A stretch of 29,996 bases of DNA, taken from Hyphochytrium catenoides (Eukaryota > Sar > Hyphochytriomycetes > Hyphochytriales > Hyphochytriaceae). The position numbers and the translations under genes were made by a program. The stretch is taken from positions 48,505-78,500 of the forward strand of contig FLMG01003792.1 of NCBI GenBank assembly GCA_900088475.1, read 5' to 3'. The notes under the pieces were generated by a model. That model saw nothing but the letters and a program-made list of their open reading frames with translations. It was not told where the DNA came from and made no database searches. Positions 24,401-27,029 of the stretch are shown piece after piece (positions within the stretch are counted from its first letter, which is position 1; the number at the start of each line of letters is the position of its first letter).

Positions 24401-26417
24401 TGCCCCTCTCTTTGTCCAGAAACTGAACCCAACACGAGTGCCAGTGGTCCATGTTCCGTTGACAAATGGGGGAGAGACTGCACTGGTAGGGTTGTCGTCT
24501 CCTAGCGATGCCACCAAGCCGGGGGTACCAGCTACCTTTGGCCTCGGCCTTGCAGAATTTGTTTAACCGAGTAGCAGGAGTCCGTGGGTAAGGATTGCAC
24601 ACGAGGACCATGTCAGCGATTCGAATGGTTGTCTTACCTTGCCATTAGAAGGTTCGGAACGTGAAACAGCGTCATTCCCTCAGCCAATGCAGCCTCCTTG
24701 TTTAGAACAGAAGCCATCTCACCTGCTCCGGTATAGCTGCTATCAGTCTCGTGTTGATGGTCGACATTGTCCGGCAAGTAGGCCCACCAAGGTGGCGTCT
24801 CTCCAGGGTAGCTCTGGGTGGTGGCAATGGGAAAAGAGTAGACAGGCCAAAATGACCACTGCTCCCCGGTGGCAGGACCGTACGACGCATTACTGACGGA
24901 CGGTTGCAGACCGAAGCGGTATGCAATAATGTCCAGGTTATTACTTCCTGTGCCGTATTCAACTACTTGGCGATCTGTTAGGAGAATCATTGGAAGGGAC
25001 GCCACAACGGAGTATGCCTTTCCGGCTCCAAGGTTCACGGGCTTGGTAAATCTAACTCTTTCTTGAAAGGCCTCTAACACCTGATGGGCTAGGACCTGGC
25101 CCGTGCCTGTGTCATATACCCAAACGTTCAAAATGGTGTTACGCAAAGTGTCCCTTATAGATTGTATATTTGTCTGGATGTCGCCTTCCATCGGTGACCA
25201 TTCGGCAATACTTCGGTTGAAGTAGAGACCCCAGCACCTCATGGGGATGGACCCAGTAACAGTGAAGTCATAGCCAACGAGATTAGCCTCAGGACTCAGG
25301 TAGAAGGGTCCTCTCCATGACGCAGGACTTTCTGTCACTGGCAACCCACTTATCCTGCGGCACAAGGAGAAGGCAGGAACAAGGAGGTAATCAGCTCAAG
25401 TATGAAGTAGGTGCTGCAATGCAATCTGGTGATCTTCCGAGTGAGTCTCACCTTAAACTCTGGAATGCCGGGATGAGAAGTCCAGCCTCCGATCCACAAT
25501 TGCAGCTAGTCACGATGGCATTGGAAGCAATCACTGACGGAGGATCAACATCATTCCAATACCCAGGAAGAAAGCTCTCTTCAACATTACTGAAATCGTC
25601 CAGAAACCTTGGGTCGTTTTCTCCGAGCCTGTAAGCTGAGATGCCGATGTCGCTCGCCGATATGTTAGGCTCCAGATTGGGCTTTGTAAGAATTGTGAAA
25701 GGCAGTCTCAACAGCAAGGTGTAGTTGTTATAAGGATACAAGCTAACAGCATCAAGAGAAGAGAGCTCTTGGTAGGGCGAGAAGACACGTCTTGCAATCT
25801 CCTGGAGGTTGGGCGCACGCACGTAAAGTGCGAATTCAATGTACTGCCCCATGGACTCAAGCTTGGCACCCAAAGACCTCACTTCGCCATTGGTCACATC
25901 TTTCACAGCCACTCCTTGGTTGTAGATCAATCCCTGTAATTGAACTTCACTAGCAGTGTCTTGCACATAGAAGTCCAAACCAACGATTGAGGGATTGTAG
26001 TCAACGATGAAGGCGTCCGCGACGCTGCACAAAAGGATGCAAACAGGTGTATGAGCGCGGCAAGCGACGACATATCATATGTGAAAGGAGAGAGAAAGAA
26101 CGAACCTGTCGGCGGGTGAAGGTGGCTCAGTGGTGGACTGTGAGAGCACGACCTGGGATAACAATTAAATTAGCTCTCAGTAATAGAAAGTTAGCCAACA
26201 AAAGGAAACTAACCGTTCCATGCTCAATGCTGAGAAGGTGGGCAAAGCACAGTGCCCAAAGCCAGGTAGTGGCTCGAAGTTTGGTCCTATAGAGAGTGGT
26301 GGCAACAAGATAAGTAACGACCACAGCAACATAGTTGGTCTCCCTTCTTGTACAATAACAGAAGTTGCTGTTGAAAGACTTTGGGTATTAATCTCACCTT
26401 CTGCTCAATGGCTCCAT
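427..26417 (-). CDS. Giant multi-exon gene: secreted/surface protein with about 35 tandem beta-modules
   Basis: This entry covers the whole gene; its exons are listed separately. I assembled about 40 exons by matching GT/AG sites to reading phase, and every join keeps one open frame. The summed coding length is about 22.7 kb (about 7,570 residues). The N-terminus is hydrophobic and signal-like. It is followed by 35 related modules with the core pattern 'GF.F', 'ALG', 'VGIYD..G.LL' and 'L.PG..Y....LP'. A non-module exon closes the protein. The core resembles uncharacterised beta-sandwich modules of bacterial extracellular proteins (the DUF4082 type and unnamed domains of PEP-CTERM proteins); this is pattern memory, not a search. 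Many N-x-S/T sites and the lack of internal membrane segments fit an extracellular protein. Role unknown; adhesion, scaffold or cell wall is a guess. The extreme 5' and 3' exons are the least certain parts. Confidence 0.8.
530..1057 (-). CDS. Exon 39: C-terminal non-module domain
   Basis: 528 nt, phase 2 in (TACAG|G) and phase 2 out at CA|GTAAGT, a near-perfect donor. The sequence is unlike the modules. It has an alpha/beta feel, with a helix-like 'DQLHFLHDAVLLHLTQIF', a strand 'EEHVVVLLNKVEG', a second strand 'SVIKVEVRLL' and a helix 'WISSICRSLVDLNVI'. This order recalls SEA-like ferredoxin-type domains near the C-terminus of some surface proteins, but no diagnostic motif is present. Without splicing, a TAA follows immediately after 'LRQ'. 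Confidence 0.65.
1160..1807 (-). CDS. Exon 38: last, degenerate module S with Ser/Pro stalk
   Basis: 648 nt, phase 2-2. A weak module core ('VAYSLRAQRDLTLKGVSIP', 'IYVEGLARVNFTLSC', 'LTRGSSVTLLVHLL') lacks the VGIYD and LPG signatures. The second half is Ser/Pro/Gln-rich and unstructured-looking, like a stalk. It still ends in 'VVRLIYTR' at CG|GTAAGG, the canonical module boundary. This is the last recognisable module. Confidence 0.75.
1877..2434 (-). CDS. Exon 37: irregular module T
   Basis: 558 nt, phase 2-2. Motifs are 'TSCAVSSNEGYVTLDFNLFV', 'AKLSGICIQQ', 'VGLFEDGILLTMARV' and 'LVPGRRYSLITATS', with a tail ending 'LSLMIER'. The first hairpin again has a cysteine on each side. It contains little else recognisable and matches none of subtypes A to G closely. 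Confidence 0.8.
2526..3584 (-). CDS. Exon 36: two fused modules U1 and U2
   Basis: 1,059 nt, phase 2-2, the only exon with two modules. U1 has 'ARCVRESTEIRMDFVPVANI', 'TVTGLGI', 'LLCEGLG', 'VALRLYETMTGKVLAQ' and 'LNGGSHYSLTAVLP', and appears to end near 'PLFDIVAL' (about 3016). U2 follows directly, with 'AFTVKQEALVTGLGIG', 'SLALLRFFN' and 'LLQAGPIYIVLSN', ending 'PILTR'. I see no GT...AG intron at the internal junction. U1 retains the Cys pair. Intron loss between two module exons is the simplest explanation. Confidence 0.82.
3662..4031 (-). CDS. Exon 35: second part of module V
   Basis: 370 nt, phase 1 in (CCACAG|GT) and phase 2 out. It resumes the module as 'GTNLSSIRVELLQGSKLLA', followed by 'LTRGLQYHLRAILP' and a Ser/Pro-rich tail ending 'MVFSFVPKR'. 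Together with exon 34 it makes a module of normal length. Sequons NLS, NIS and NLT are present. Confidence 0.77.
4116..4306 (-). CDS. Exon 34: first part of module V
   Basis: 191 nt, phase 2 in and phase 1 out. It encodes the linker 'RYPRERPLGNLS' and the first strands of a module ('MQFTPTSDITLTGLGVP'), then stops at 'FFNTS' with donor G|GTAGGT. This is the only module whose core is split by an intron. The donor is confirmed by the matching phase-1 acceptor of exon 35. Confidence 0.75.
4379..4966 (-). CDS. Exon 33: irregular module W
   Basis: 588 nt, phase 2-2. Motifs are 'LIVGYQFTPLQDVLLTGAAV', 'YHVGIYEAYSVS', 'LRRGQMYFMAALM' and the canonical ending 'SAIYTR' at CG|GTATGG. The following 72-nt intron is a multiple of three without a stop, so retaining it would keep the frame. 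I place the exon end here because of the YTR ending and the phase-2 acceptor CTTAG|A downstream. Confidence 0.75.
5064..5582 (-). CDS. Exon 32: irregular module Z
   Basis: 519 nt, phase 2-2 (acceptor TATCAG|A). Motifs are 'HLCNQRQTSYSFTF', 'ELMVTSFGSVLP', 'GGCWSN', 'VALQLSEQGSGKLL', 'LKPGLRYTLSGVLPF' and the tail 'PLTFLFAR'. Cysteines flank the first hairpin as in the E, F and G modules. The post-core tail is very short, about 35 residues. Confidence 0.82.
5651..6182 (-). CDS. Exon 31: irregular module Y
   Basis: 532 nt, phase 1 in (GACAG|TC) and phase 2 out. Motifs are 'STSMLAVGLL', 'RLELGIYDENLVLRG', 'LHAGTTYYLAATVP' and the tail 'VLTIKFRR'. It lacks the N-terminal linker and first strand of other modules; these seem to be supplied by, or lost with, the tail of exon 30. 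The exit donor AG|GTAAGC is strong. Confidence 0.72.
6272..6876 (-). CDS. Exon 30: irregular module X
   Basis: 605 nt, phase 2 in and phase 1 out. It is the first module outside the six-type register. Motifs are 'STDFYPYEDILITSLGL', 'AVVMVDDQNQVVAEG' and 'LRRGRRYALRTSL'. A C-x2-C ('NCLGC') sits after the second strand. The exit at CTA G|GTCCAA is the weakest donor I use in the gene. I chose it because its phase matches the next exon and because the 'SLAFLL' tail ends there. Confidence 0.7.
6954..7694 (-). CDS. Exon 29: module B5
   Basis: 741 nt, phase 2-2. The entry linker is an imperfect proline repeat ('APPPTAPPPTAPPP'). The core is 'VGYDFIVPKGTIEV', 'QGLYFKREG', 'IPISIYKSGS', 'LESGYTYTLTAELPMTLAT', 'VIDYRLGLS'. 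FNRS is lost (FKRE). It is the last module in register with the six-module repeat. The tail has several cysteines and ends in a Gly run at GG|GTAAGT. Confidence 0.85.
7776..8441 (-). CDS. Exon 28: module G5
   Basis: 666 nt, phase 2-2 (acceptor CTGCAG|G, entering 'RPSGEPSGTPAG'). Motifs are 'SCPSSSSIG', 'VLLGYEFRPSLNM', 'TGLGVVEPQWNNC', 'VTIAIYNALYGYEV' and 'LLANTSYLLIANLP'. The Cys pair matches G3 and G4. The tail resembles that of G4 ('VNPNITIGHRIS' against 'VGSNITVGSRLS') and ends 'FTYLPTR'. Confidence 0.86.
8516..9163 (-). CDS. Exon 27: module F4
   Basis: 648 nt, phase 2-2. Motifs are 'DICHIKVHSGVYSGFTF', 'FLKGFGLYRAS', 'DICVGNG', 'KIGVYNLTD', 'VVGGWSAIMEMQHVGG' and 'LPAGGRYGVLALLPFVRR'. 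The Trp-Ser signature of F modules is kept as 'GGWSA'. It ends 'VSMVIVR' and closes super-unit 4, the last complete six-module unit. Confidence 0.86.
9252..9935 (-). CDS. Exon 26: module E4
   Basis: 684 nt, phase 2-2. Motifs are 'SCGVAESVETGFSF', 'YIAAMGVASPVAW', 'GVCDEEN', 'ARWSSILGIYDARG', 'VGPGSGRR' and 'LRKGERYTIVGRLPYF'. The tail has the shortest cysteine loop of the E set (C-x4-C, 'CLASFC'), then 'GLLDFLYYR'. Sequons include NTS and NES. Confidence 0.86.
10052..10648 (-). CDS. Exon 25: module D4
   Basis: 597 nt, phase 2-2, the same length as D3. Motifs are 'RPATGSVEGES', 'TAVGVLSPVTVYG', 'ESAVPVGIYDMTSG', 'GSTKIFHRS', 'LYPGRRYAVTALVSY', 'NERL' and the tail 'WLPIVDILYAR'. It aligns with D3 almost without gaps, apart from the first 25 residues. 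Confidence 0.87.
10741..11280 (-). CDS. Exon 24: module C4
   Basis: 540 nt, phase 2-2. I chose the acceptor GCGTAG|G because it gives the phase-2 join and the C-type opening 'RLRTAVAGEN', parallel to C3. A stronger-looking TTAG 20 bases upstream would break the frame. Motifs are 'SGITFWPTRSILL', 'TALGASEYFF', 'VVVSVWEVQRN' and 'MRPDTEYAIVVEAP'. It is the most diverged C module; NGTW has become NTSG, which still contains a sequon. It ends 'SSFLYTR'. Confidence 0.83.
11352..12146 (-). CDS. Exon 23: module B4
   Basis: 795 nt (265 codons), phase 2-2, the longest single-module exon. A long Gln/Thr/Pro linker leads to 'VAGYDFTVWG', 'FGLEFNRTI' (the B-type sequon retained as NRT), 'LWLYETMTGASLA', 'LTPGKSYSVLVRLPMVLLT' and 'VSGYRFGVD'. 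The tail carries three cysteines ('GVCMDMSVNGTC' and nearby) not found in other B modules. It ends 'PRLFVDR' at AG|GTACGT. Confidence 0.86.
12211..12891 (-). CDS. Exon 22: module G4
   Basis: 681 nt, phase 2-2. Motifs are 'HSCNPDTRN', 'VIIGYEFTLSTSLNV', 'TGLGIAEPLWTC', 'IRVGLFDKYAGRIL', 'LQPNRIYSLVANVP'. The Cys pair is placed exactly as in G3. A second Cys-containing stretch ('GSCAYESS') follows the core. Sequons include NAS, NVT and NIT. It ends 'FSYLPPLPR'. Confidence 0.86.
12972..13604 (-). CDS. Exon 21: module F3
   Basis: 633 nt, phase 2-2 (acceptor GGCAG|A). Motifs are 'DICHIRAQNGSYSAFTF', 'FIKGFGVALPP', 'EVCRLGN', 'NLGLYNLTD', 'MIGPWSSDINGMQQAGG' and 'LPEGGSYGVAAVLPFARA'. Phe replaces Leu in the usual ALG/SLG motif, here and in F4. 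The tail is Trp/Ser-rich and ends 'VSILFSR'. It closes super-unit 3. Confidence 0.86.
13689..14399 (-). CDS. Exon 20: module E3
   Basis: 711 nt, phase 2-2 (acceptor TTGTAG|C, split Ser codon). Motifs are 'ACYVPEETLTGFSFV', 'NPCIDDKEG', 'VKWSSIMGLYDDGG', 'VVGPTD' and 'LLKGQKYTLVGVLPFRL'. The usual 'SAVG' strand has drifted to 'TEMG'. The tail has C-x6-C ('CSDSPGNC') and 'GLLNMMLIR'. It contains an extra Ser-rich loop before the L-x-G-x-x-Y strand. Confidence 0.86.
14501..15097 (-). CDS. Exon 19: module D3
   Basis: 597 nt, phase 2-2. The first third reads 'RSAAGTLSGKSPLWY' and then a Gln-rich 'LQQAACFF' before 'TALGIVSPW'. Core motifs are 'ESAVPVAVYDLTAGS', 'GSTNVFHRS' and 'LLPGRRYAILALVSY'. 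It shares 'NERL' after the last core strand with D4 but not with D1 or D2. This fits super-units 3 and 4 being closer relatives. Confidence 0.86.
15180..15710 (-). CDS. Exon 18: module C3
   Basis: 531 nt, phase 2-2, the shortest exon in the periodic part that holds a whole module. Motifs are 'LRPSVSGHS', 'NGTWKGGLITGFSF', 'TLLTALGVWEDYF', 'VSLYAQQQGGILLANVTV' and 'YAAVLPAIQLMAGAEYAVIM'. The tail is aromatic and short, ending 'SVLYTR'. Sequons NGT and NVT are present. Confidence 0.86.
15786..16508 (-). CDS. Exon 17: module B3
   Basis: 723 nt, phase 2-2. A proline-rich linker ('PTPTVPPPLPDGN') and 'GPFYL' precede 'MVAGFDFSIMDDRPW', 'SISGFDFKRQ', 'IPLWIYDTTSGS', 'LLPGRTYSVLVAVPALLLT' and 'VSAYRLAPES'. 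The FNRS sequon of B1 and B2 has become FKRQ. The tail is rich in Asn/Ser/Gly and ends 'PAIWTAR'. The split entry codon is Gly. Confidence 0.86.
16596..17252 (-). CDS. Exon 16: module G3
   Basis: 657 nt, phase 2-2, entered at CTAG|A as 'RRPIPPSGD'. This is the first G module and occupies the slot held by A in super-units 1 and 2. Motifs are 'GCPRTETATD', 'LLLGYNFKPLTDIVV', 'TSIGIAEPLWNC', 'AITVAIYNDHTGVEV' and 'YTLVVNLPVPP'. Cysteines before the first strand and right after 'EPLW' form a pair conserved in G4 and G5. It ends 'TYQKLQPSG'. Confidence 0.86.
17329..17994 (-). CDS. Exon 15: module F2
   Basis: 666 nt, phase 2-2. Motifs are 'ICALPVPYGFLSGFTFV', 'STLGVIMPS', 'PLCRLNG', 'SQVGVYGL', 'TIGPWSPTIGMQQQLE' and 'LQAGKLYAIAGSLPFVRV'. 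The 'GPWSP' and 'MQQ' signature is specific to F modules. Its second and fourth fifths align with F1. It closes the second super-unit and ends 'AFAMFNR'. Confidence 0.86.
18107..18760 (-). CDS. Exon 14: module E2
   Basis: 654 nt, phase 2-2. Motifs are 'ACAIPQEAVVAFSFV', 'YLSAVGFALPKSW', 'RTRWSSVIGVYDWQG', 'IGPGS', 'LRADSTYTVVGLLPVHF'. An Asn run ('NNNNGTNC') carries the second Cys of the pair and a sequon. The tail has C-x6-C followed by 'GLLDLALTR', parallel to E1. The split codon at entry is Glu (GA|G). Confidence 0.86.
18834..19436 (-). CDS. Exon 13: module D2
   Basis: 603 nt, phase 2-2 (acceptor TTCAAG|G). Motifs are 'GSSLVG', 'TALGVLSPYF', 'ETAVPVGIYDLTAGS', 'GSTTVFHRS', 'IYPGRRYGIVARVSY' and the tail 'SLPMVDLLYTE'. 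Glu replaces the final Arg. D modules are the best conserved of the subtypes; 'VPVGIYDLTAG' or a close variant is present in all four. Confidence 0.87.
19522..20079 (-). CDS. Exon 12: module C2
   Basis: 558 nt, phase 2-2. Motifs are 'PSVAGKPG', 'NGTW', 'QVGFRFITRRRALITALGVW', 'YHYAALFPALEL', 'FSIVM' and 'MPRRV', in the same order as in C1. The acceptor is ambiguous. An AG six bases upstream (exon from 20085) keeps the frame and adds two residues. A 'CPLC' motif in the loop after the second strand is absent from the other C modules. The exon ends 'SFLFTR'. Confidence 0.85.
20155..20895 (-). CDS. Exon 11: module B2
   Basis: 741 nt, phase 2-2, with a split Ser codon at entry. A proline-rich linker ('PPTEAPVPTPPPQ') precedes 'GPYYL', 'NLVGYDFTVTGT' and 'SCWGLHFNRSI'. 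A low-complexity Asn/Ser/Gly insert ('SSNSSVGGGGG') sits in the next loop. Then come 'IWLYDTAS', 'LAAGKTYTLLASLPMILLT' and 'VSAYRLGLG'. It ends 'LQVSA' at a donor GC|GTAAGT, so the split codon is Ala, not Arg. Confidence 0.86.
21033..21611 (-). CDS. Exon 10: module A2
   Basis: 579 nt, phase 2-2. It opens the second super-unit. Motifs 'SLLGYDFYV', 'VDGLLYNQGA', 'YIAVYSRASG', 'LQGGVLYTILVSLPFTVLT' and 'VTAYRFGAND' align with A1 along the whole length. The tail 'IVPLLEGYR' replaces the usual YTR ending. Only these two A modules occur; the equivalent slot in later super-units is taken by subtype G. Confidence 0.86.
21675..22325 (-). CDS. Exon 9: module F1
   Basis: 651 nt, phase 2-2, after the longest intron I see (154 nt). 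It begins with a Ser/Pro/Leu linker ('LLLPPPLPAALPSC'). Subtype F follows: 'GVYSGFWFSPTEDIEV', 'SALGITVP', 'ICRF', 'QVGLYNVTSNAT', 'TVGSWSPLYGGQQLEG', 'LRAGGDYAVIGNLPFARV'. The Cys pair brackets the first two strands. It closes the first six-module super-unit and ends 'VAVAFDR'. Confidence 0.86.
22480..23172 (-). CDS. Exon 8: module E1
   Basis: 693 nt, phase 2-2. Subtype E motifs are 'SCGLAKGTLAAFSF', 'YISAVGFVLPDW', 'RWAATVGLYDDLG', 'VGPAS' and 'LRPGKLYTLVGSLPFF'. A Cys before the first strand and another after the second ('SSCSLEE') form the pair seen in all E, F and G modules. The tail has C-x7-C followed by 'ELLDVLYVR'. There are several sequons (NDS, NQT, NSS and a cluster NNT/NAS/NSS). 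The 5' intron is the shortest internal one, 55 nt. Confidence 0.87.
23228..23836 (-). CDS. Exon 7: module D1
   Basis: 609 nt, phase 2-2 (acceptor GATAG|A, donor ACTAG|GTGCGC). Subtype D motifs are 'SAVGFLSPWNLWG', 'AIPVGIYDLSAGGILLAS', 'VFHPS', 'GPITLFPGRYYGIVAFMSY' and the terminal 'SLPMVDFLYTR'. This is the clearest example of the module core. The second half has little recognisable sequence. Unlike the E, F and G modules it has no cysteine pair around its first hairpin. Confidence 0.88.
23946..24548 (-). CDS. Exon 6: module C1
   Basis: 603 nt, phase 2-2, starting at GCAAG|G so that the split codon is Arg followed by 'PRPKVAGTPG'. Subtype C hallmarks are 'NGTW', 'RVGFSFWTKRGALLTALGVW', 'VRVELISRESNLILA', 'YYYAAVFPPVEL' and 'EYGIVL', then 'MPRFM'. 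It ends in 'AVSFLYTR'. Sequons include NGT, NDT, NSS and NLS. The 'TALGVW' motif is shared with C2 and C3. Confidence 0.87.
24638..25354 (-). CDS. Exon 5: module B1
   Basis: 717 nt, phase 2-2. Subtype B opens with a proline-containing linker, then 'GPFYL', 'NLVGYDFTVTGSIP', 'CWGLYFNRSI', 'VWVYDTGTGQVLAHQ', 'LGAGKAYSVVASLPMILLT' and 'IAYRFGL'. The FNRS sequon follows the second strand and recurs in B2. The long tail contains 'AALAEGMTLFHVPNL', nearly the same as in B2. This supports descent of super-units 1 and 2 from one recent parent. Confidence 0.87.
25452..26024 (-). CDS. Exon 4: module A1
   Basis: First module, 573 nt, phase 2 at both ends. Subtype A is marked by 'VGLDFYV', 'LQGLIYNQG', a pre-strand 'YNNYTLLLRLPFTILT' and 'ISAYRLGEND'. 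The last of these links subtype A to subtype B. N-glycosylation sequons are NYT and NIS. The tail has a C-x-C ('SCNCGS') and ends 'LLIPAFQSL' before AG|GTGAGA. Its best match by eye is exon 10 (A2), which lies 4.4 kb downstream in the transcript. Confidence 0.85.
26106..26152 (-). CDS. Exon 3: short Ser/Thr/Pro linker
   Basis: A 47-nt exon (phase 0 in, phase 2 out) between TTATCCCAG and GACAG|GTTCGT. It encodes 'VVLSQSTTEPPSPAD' plus two bases, a low-complexity linker of the kind that follows a signal peptide. It joins the first module in phase 2 through an 81-nt intron. The acceptor is clear, and the frame agrees with every downstream exon. Confidence 0.65.
26214..26367 (-). CDS. Exon 2: hydrophobic N-terminal segment
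   Basis: In the frame that joins the modules this exon encodes two hydrophobic stretches, 'YVAVVVTYLVATTLY' and, after a basic 'RTKLRA', 'TTWLWALCFAHLLSI'. Together they look like a signal peptide or signal anchor. It ends in phase 0 at ACG|GTTAGT, a strong donor, and a 61-nt intron follows. The second frame over the same DNA starts at ATG 26332 and also looks like a signal peptide, so which frame is used at the N-terminus is not settled. Confidence 0.55.
26398..26417 (-). CDS. Exon 1 of giant gene (candidate start exon)
   Basis: Twenty nucleotides from an ATG encode MEPLSR plus two bases, followed by a good donor (AAG|GTGAGA). It joins exon 2 in phase 2 through an intron of only 30 nt, much shorter than the other introns of this gene. 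I chose it because the exon 2 frame has no ATG between its upstream TAA (26388-26390) and the module exons. A competing start is the ATG at 26332 in another frame; see the findings. Confidence 0.35.
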
Positions 26418-27029
26418 TTCGTAAGCTGATAGAGCACTGCTACTATGGACAGGGTGTCATAATAGCGTGGCAGCAGGAGTTGGCTCTTGGGTGCCGTCCT
26501 CAAGTGAATCTCAAACCGTGTTACAGCGTGTCTTCCAACCAATGGGCGATGAAGCGCGGATATCCCTGATTTGTTGCTATCTAACACCTTTAGCCTGTTC
26601 CCTTCCCTCTTCTCCTTTAAGGTATTCTGCTCAAATGAGAAATGGGCGAAGGTCAATCAAAGAATAATGATGAAGCTAAAGCCAGACTGTTCTTCTGAGG
26701 CACACAGCACTCCAGGTAGCCGACTACAATGTTTGTACCGACAGCGCACGCTATGCACTGACCTTTGTTTGTAAGACAATCTTTCAAAAGAGAGAAGGAG
26801 CTCAGGGTACAATTCCACCACCTACACGATGATTAGCGGTTCATCAGCTCGTTCCTCAAACTCTCAACCAGACACTGCGGCAAGCGGACAGGGGCGGTAT
26901 ACTAGGAAGTACTGCGAGGCCTTCCTACGAAGTAATGTCAAAGGATGGAGGGGGCGTTTGACCCTACGAGTACAAGTACACCTAAATCTTCCATAGATCA
27001 ATCAACCAAGCAACAAAAGTAGAGAAGAT
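26418..27029. other. Intergenic: presumed promoter/5' region of giant gene
   Basis: This 612-bp stretch lies between the proposed stop of the small upstream gene and the proposed start of the giant gene. I see no convincing coding frame, TATA box or repeat. An 83-codon frame on the minus strand (26656-26405) has no recognisable features and ends just past the proposed start codon, in another frame. Confidence 0.45.

Larger units (their letters stand above)
21675..26024 (-). repeat. Super-unit 1 of six-exon tandem repeat (A-B-C-D-E-F)
   Basis: Six module exons in the order A1 to F1. The start-to-start distance to super-unit 2 is about 4,413 bp. Each exon resembles the exon six places further on more than it resembles its neighbours. 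Confidence 0.85.

Noticed and set aside
427-26024. A row of about 30 separate 180-380-residue genes (operon-like)
   Set aside because: The apparent stops lie at or just past GTAAGT-like donors, the starts have no common ATG context, and all segments rejoin in one phase. The spacing of 55-154 nt is intron-like and carries pyrimidine-AG acceptors.
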